Positions 51,891-54,778 of a stretch of DNA of 54,778 bases are shown here, one piece after another. The notes under the pieces were generated by a model. The model ran no database searches and had not been told where the DNA came from. It was given only the letters and a program-made list of their open reading frames with translations. Both the position numbers and the translations under genes were made by a program. Origin of the DNA: Gallionella sp. (GTDB lineage: Bacteria > Pseudomonadota > Gammaproteobacteria > Burkholderiales > Gallionellaceae); NCBI GenBank assembly GCA_028688275.1, contig JAQTYN010000021.1:1-54778 (forward strand), given 5' to 3'. Within the stretch, counting starts at the first letter, position 1, and each line of letters starts with the position of its first letter.

Positions 51891-53180
51891 ATGAAAAAAA
51901 TCGTTCTGTCATTGGCTGGCGTAATGGCTGCTATTGCATTCGCACCAGAAGCAGCTGCTGTTCCAGTATTCGCACGTCAAACTGGCATGGCTTGCTCCGC
52001 ATGTCACTTCCAACATTTCCCATTGCTGAATGGTTTCGGTCGTGCATTTAAGTCCGCTGGTTTCACCATGATGGGCGCACAAGGTAAAGTTGAAACTGCT
52101 GAAGGCGAACACGGCGCAACTTTGTCCTTGCCTAATAATTTAAACTTGGGCGTATTGACTACAACAGGTTATGAATCTGTAAGCGGTGCGACTGCCAACA
52201 CGGGTGGTGGCAATTCAGCTTGGTTCGTTCCTGGTTCAGGTGGTGAATTGTCCTTGTTTATGGGCGGTCGTGTTGCTGAATTCGCTGGTTTCTTGAGCGA
52301 AGTAGGTTTGGGTGCAAAAGCGGGTGGTACTGGTGTAGGTGCAGCTAAACTGGCATTGTTGTTCCCAGTTGGCGATATGCGCGTAGGCGTAGTGGCACAC
52401 ACCAGCAATGGTCAAGGTGTGGCATACAGTTTCGAAACATTGAATACTGGTGCGGTTAATACACACAAAATGACTGCATTGAATGGTAATAACCAAGGTG
52501 CTGCGGTTCCTCTTGGATCCAGCAATCATACTGGTGTTTATTCTGCTTCTCAATACTTAGGCACTGCAACTGCTGCAACGGGGCTGTCTTTGGTTGCTGT
52601 AAACGACGGCTTGGGTTTCATCAACATCGGCAAGTATGATATGGCTCCAGTTGGCACTGCTGCTGCTGGTGCATTGCCTTTGACTTACGTTCGTATTGCT
52701 GGTTTGTTTGAAGCAGCGGGTTTTGACATGGGTGTTGGTCTGCAATCTTTCAGCGGCACATCTAAAGTAGCTGTTGGTGCAGAATCTAAAGCAACGGTAA
52801 TCGACTTCCAAGCTCAAGGTGAAGTTTCTGGTATGGGCTTAGGTGTTTACGCATCTTACGGTTCTGCACCAAGCACTGCCGCTATTGGTGGTAACGTGCT
52901 GAACCCATTGAATTTGTCCAAACGTTCTTCCTTCAACATTGGTGCTGAATTGGGTATCATTCCTCATACAGCAACATTGCAATTGGGCTTGCGTTCAGGT
53001 AAAAACGGTGGCGCAGCTGGTGCTGACGGCGACAATGCATTCTTGATCGGTGGTACTTATGAATTGGCTCAAAACATCGAGTTGAGTCTGACTAGCACTT
53101 CCCAATCGGGTAGCGCATGGAATGCCGCAGGCGTTGTTGGTAAGACAATGACTAGCTTGATGATGGAAGCATTGTTCTAA
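51891..53180 (+). CDS. Cyc2-like outer-membrane monohaem cytochrome-porin
   Basis: A 429-residue exported protein. The signal peptide (about 1-23) ends at PEAAA. One CxxCH haem-c site follows (C35-S-A-C38-H39) in FARQTGMACSACHFQHFPLL, then NGFGRAFKSAGFTM. The remaining residues, from about 80, are alternating strands of a roughly 16-stranded barrel, ending in MEALF with a terminal Phe as barrel proteins do. This arrangement is that of Cyc2, the iron oxidase of several neutrophilic and acidophilic iron oxidisers, although many family members have no tested function. Codon use (many GGT/GCT), a strong promoter and a terminator suggest high expression. No other electron-transfer gene lies nearby. 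Confidence 0.85.
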   Translation: MKKIVLSLAGVMAAIAFAPEAAAVPVFARQTGMACSACHFQHFPLLNGFGRAFKSAGFTMMGAQGKVETAEGEHGATLSLPNNLNLGVLTTTGYESVSGATANTGGGNSAWFVPGSGGELSLFMGGRVAEFAGFLSEVGLGAKAGGTGVGAAKLALLFPVGDMRVGVVAHTSNGQGVAYSFETLNTGAVNTHKMTALNGNNQGAAVPLGSSNHTGVYSASQYLGTATAATGLSLVAVNDGLGFINIGKYDMAPVGTAAAGALPLTYVRIAGLFEAAGFDMGVGLQSFSGTSKVAVGAESKATVIDFQAQGEVSGMGLGVYASYGSAPSTAAIGGNVLNPLNLSKRSSFNIGAELGIIPHTATLQLGLRSGKNGGAAGADGDNAFLIGGTYELAQNIELSLTSTSQSGSAWNAAGVVGKTMTSLMMEALF

Positions 53181-53225
53181 GCAACATGACACGGTTCGCC
53201 GTGTTGTAGTGGCATAGAAACAGGA

Positions 53226-53250
53226 AAGGGAGACTTCGGTCTCCCTTTTT
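53226..53250 (+). terminator. Intrinsic terminator of the Cyc2-like gene
   Basis: Perfect 9-base stem AAGGGAGAC / GTCTCCCTT with a TTCG tetraloop, then TTT. It begins 45 bases after the stop codon. Confidence 0.9.
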
Positions 53251-53268
53251 GCGTTTCCCTTACCCCTT

Positions 53269-53336
53269 CGTAGGAGCGCAATTCATTGCGCGATAGCCCC
53301 TCACAATTCCCTTCGCGCAATTTGTGCGCTCCTACG
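53269..53336. repeat. REP-type inverted pair, upstream of RAYT
   Basis: Arms CGTAGGAGCGCAATTCATTG and CGCGCAATTTGTGCGCTCCT (continuing ACG) form a long imperfect hairpin. The same unit recurs at 53868-53933 on the other side of the transposase gene. Confidence 0.85.
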
Positions 53337-53409
53337 TTATGAAACCAAATCATATTCGTAAGCGTACAATTCATGCCTCAAAAATCCATAAGCAAAATAG
53401 AATTTCCCC

Positions 53410-53853
53410 ATGAATTCAACCGCTCCATCTCATAGTCGCAACCTCCGCATTGGTCGAATTTCGTTGCCCAATCAAATTTATCATGTCACCGTCGCAACGC
53501 AATCGCGGGAACAGGTATTTGCCGATTTTGCGGCAGGTTCGGTGGCGGCGAGGTGTTTGTATAACCAACCGAATCATCTTCAAACGCTGTGCTACGTCGT
53601 CATGCCAGATCACCTGCATTGGTTGTTTCAACTCGGCAGTACCGCAACGCTATCGCAAGTCGTTCGTGCATATAAAGCTAAAGTTTCAATTTCATTAGGA
53701 CGACACATCTGGCAAGCTGGATTTTATGATCATGCGTTGCGCGTGGAAGAGGATGTCATAGAGGTGGCTCGCTATATCGTCTCTAATCCACTACGTGCAG
53801 GTTTATGTCGAAAGTTGGGAGATTACCCATTCTGGAATGCAGTGTGGTTATAA
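53410..53853 (+). CDS. REP-associated tyrosine transposase (RAYT, Y1_Tnp)
   Basis: A 147-residue HUH-type single-strand nuclease of the RAYT/TnpA-REP group. The HUH residues are in VVMPDHLHWLF (H68 and H70) and the nucleophile is Tyr122 in ARYIVSNPLRAGL. The GRISLPNQIYHVTVATQSRE start and WQAGFYDHALR are also typical. RAYTs process single-stranded REP hairpins and are thought to spread them. Two REP pairs flank the gene within 75 bases on each side, giving a compact REPtron. The start at 53410 is the first ATG. Confidence 0.93.
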   Translation: MNSTAPSHSRNLRIGRISLPNQIYHVTVATQSREQVFADFAAGSVAARCLYNQPNHLQTLCYVVMPDHLHWLFQLGSTATLSQVVRAYKAKVSISLGRHIWQAGFYDHALRVEEDVIEVARYIVSNPLRAGLCRKLGDYPFWNAVWL

Positions 53854-53867
53854 CTATCCAAATCCAT

Positions 53868-53933
53868 TGTAGGAGCGAAATTCAATGCGCAAAAGAGGTT
53901 GCGGGCTATCGCGCAATAAATTGCGCTCCTACA
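53868..53933. repeat. REP-type inverted pair, downstream of RAYT
   Basis: TGTAGGAGCGAAATTCAATG and GCAATAAATTGCGCTCCTAC (plus A) form the mirror of the copy at 53269-53336. Both contain the core GCGCGATAGC in the centre. Confidence 0.85.
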
Positions 53934-54089
53934 GCATCCGCATTAACGAGCAATGGCGTATTTGTTTTTGGCTATGTCATCATTAATTGTTGAAGTAAAT
54001 TGCATTATTTAACTTGTGCAATATAATCAATACATTATGATTTTGTGGTGACTGCAAAAAACCTGTATCTACAAGGTTCTCGCGACCAC

Positions 54090-54104
54090 CACTATTTAAT
54101 AGTG
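54090..54104. promoter_or_regulatory. Palindrome upstream of higA
   Basis: Perfect 7-base arms CACTATT / AATAGTG around one base, 74 bases before the higA ATG. HigA antitoxins bind short palindromes in their own promoters, so this is a candidate operator (inference). Confidence 0.4.
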
Positions 54105-54177
54105 ACATAGCCTTGTTTTTATTTTGAGGCTGGTCTTGCCAGTCGAGTTGAAATTATTGATTATCACTGAGGTTGCT

Positions 54178-54501
54178 ATGAATAAATTACCTAACATCCA
54201 CCCAGGCGAAGTGTTGCGCGAAGAGTTTCTCATCCCGCTGGGAATTTCCCAATACCGTCTCGCCAAAGAAATCGGGGTGACCGAGGCGCGTATTTCGGGT
54301 ATTTGCACGGGAAAACGAGCGATTATTGCCGATACCGCGCCGCGATTGGCAGCTCTTTTTGGCACGTCATCGGCGTTTTGGATGGGATTACAAGCCGATT
54401 TTGACACCGAAGCCGCAGCTGCTGATTTGGTGAATGTGTTGGGGAAAATTCACCGTTTTGAGTTTTTAGACACTGGCAAGGCGGCGTGTTGCGCGATGTA
54501 G
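54178..54501 (+). CDS. higA: HigA-type antitoxin without toxin
   Basis: A 107-residue HTH protein of the HigA family: IHPGEVLREEFLIPLGISQY, then RLAKEIGVTEARISGICTGK and FWMGLQADFD. In HigBA loci the toxin gene precedes the antitoxin. Here the gap upstream has no HigB frame, and nothing RelE/HigB-like follows. The ATG at 54178 is behind GAGG. It is an orphan antitoxin or an independent regulator. The frame stays open for 46 codons after its TAG, which may be chance. Confidence 0.88.
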   Translation: MNKLPNIHPGEVLREEFLIPLGISQYRLAKEIGVTEARISGICTGKRAIIADTAPRLAALFGTSSAFWMGLQADFDTEAAAADLVNVLGKIHRFEFLDTGKAACCAM

Positions 54502-54740
54502 TTGCGTCAGGCTAATCCACGGGAGATTAAACGTTATGCAAAACTTAAAGAGAGAACGATCATCTCAACCGCCATGATTCGGCTACACGATAATTTATGC
54601 GCCAGTATTTGTGCAATCTGCTTGAAATTTAACATTCCCTATTGAATAAAGGCCAGCAATTCTCAATTCAAAAATGCTTGATATGCAAACGGGCCCCAAA
54701 GGGGTACAAAGTGGTTGTGGCATAAATTAAGGAGAATATC

Positions 54741-54778
54741 TTGACCTCCCCGACCGTTACGAATTTCAAATTTAGCAG
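54741..54778 (+). CDS. Start of a gene cut by the window end
   Basis: A TTG at 54741 with AAGGAG ten bases ahead opens a frame reading TSPTVTNFKFS up to the window end. The strong ribosome site suggests a real gene, but too little is present to name it. Confidence 0.4.
   Translation, partial: MTSPTVTNFKFS

Larger units (their letters stand above)
53854..54177. other. Gap between RAYT and HigA
   Basis: This 324-base gap has the REP pair at 53868-53933, then AT-rich sequence and the palindrome at 54090-54104. No toxin gene is present before higA. No coding sequence was seen. Confidence 0.6.

Noticed and set aside
54502-54642. 46-codon continuation of the higA frame after its stop, ending KFNIPY
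   Set aside because: No start of its own and no recognisable similarity; readthrough cannot be supported from the sequence.

Overview
The window looks like a piece of a gammaproteobacterial chromosome of roughly 50% G+C. The support is gene order and content: dusB-fis followed by purH and purD; yqgE-ruvX-pyrB followed by a dead dihydroorotase-like pyrX; a hisC-B-H-A-F-I-E run; prlC; lpxH; and a complete RND efflux operon. A rhodanese-TusA pair and an outer-membrane cytochrome-porin of the Cyc2 type would suit a sulfur- or iron-oxidising lineage, but the sequence does not fix the genus. Short dispersed palindromic repeats are abundant. Base and residue calls were read by eye, with no database search.

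Layout. 0.1-1.9 kb: accessory cassette (RelE-type toxin and antitoxin, a palindromic repeat, one unknown gene). 1.9-6.8 kb: histidine operon on the minus strand, in which HisI carries an N-terminal DUF2442 domain. 7.0-11.9 kb: queF, then a TPR/beta-barrel, FecR and CHASE2-cyclase signalling cluster. 12.1-15.2 kb: rsmI, a truncated haemoglobin with a ferredoxin-type reductase, and tpm. 15.2-21.0 kb: small Rossmann protein, lpxH, TVP38 membrane protein, rhodanese-tusA, and a gtrA/GT2/ArnT-like lipid-linked glycosylation set. 21.4-25.6 kb: FG-GAP lipoprotein, a 2OG-Fe(II) dioxygenase and a PutAbiC-type phage-defence candidate.

26.0-32.6 kb: RND efflux operon (adaptor, pump, outer-membrane factor, TetR regulator) with a 10-bp-arm palindrome between adaptor and pump. 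32.7-37.8 kb: a membrane coiled-coil/secreted pair, a YheS-type ABC-F ATPase, an ABM-like protein, a prepilin and ung. 37.9-43.7 kb: dusB-fis-purH, then a cassette of toxin-antitoxin-like genes (DUF4160, DUF2442, a stub of a nucleotidyltransferase, AbrB-VapC) lying between purH and purD. 43.9-51.5 kb: tsaC, yqgE-ruvX-pyrB, pyrX, a membrane protein, dinD and prlC. 51.9-54.8 kb: the Cyc2-like gene with strong promoter and terminator, a RAYT transposase between two REP-type palindromes, an orphan HigA and the start of a further gene.

The main points for a second look are the DUF2442-HisI fusion; palindromic repeats that sit in frame inside two proteins (YheS-like ATPase and RND outer-membrane factor), similar in behaviour to Rickettsia palindromic elements; the self-contained RAYT/REP unit; the Cyc2-like cytochrome-porin; the FecR/CHASE2-cyclase cluster; and the haemoglobin-reductase pair. 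No CRISPR array, tRNA or rRNA gene was seen.
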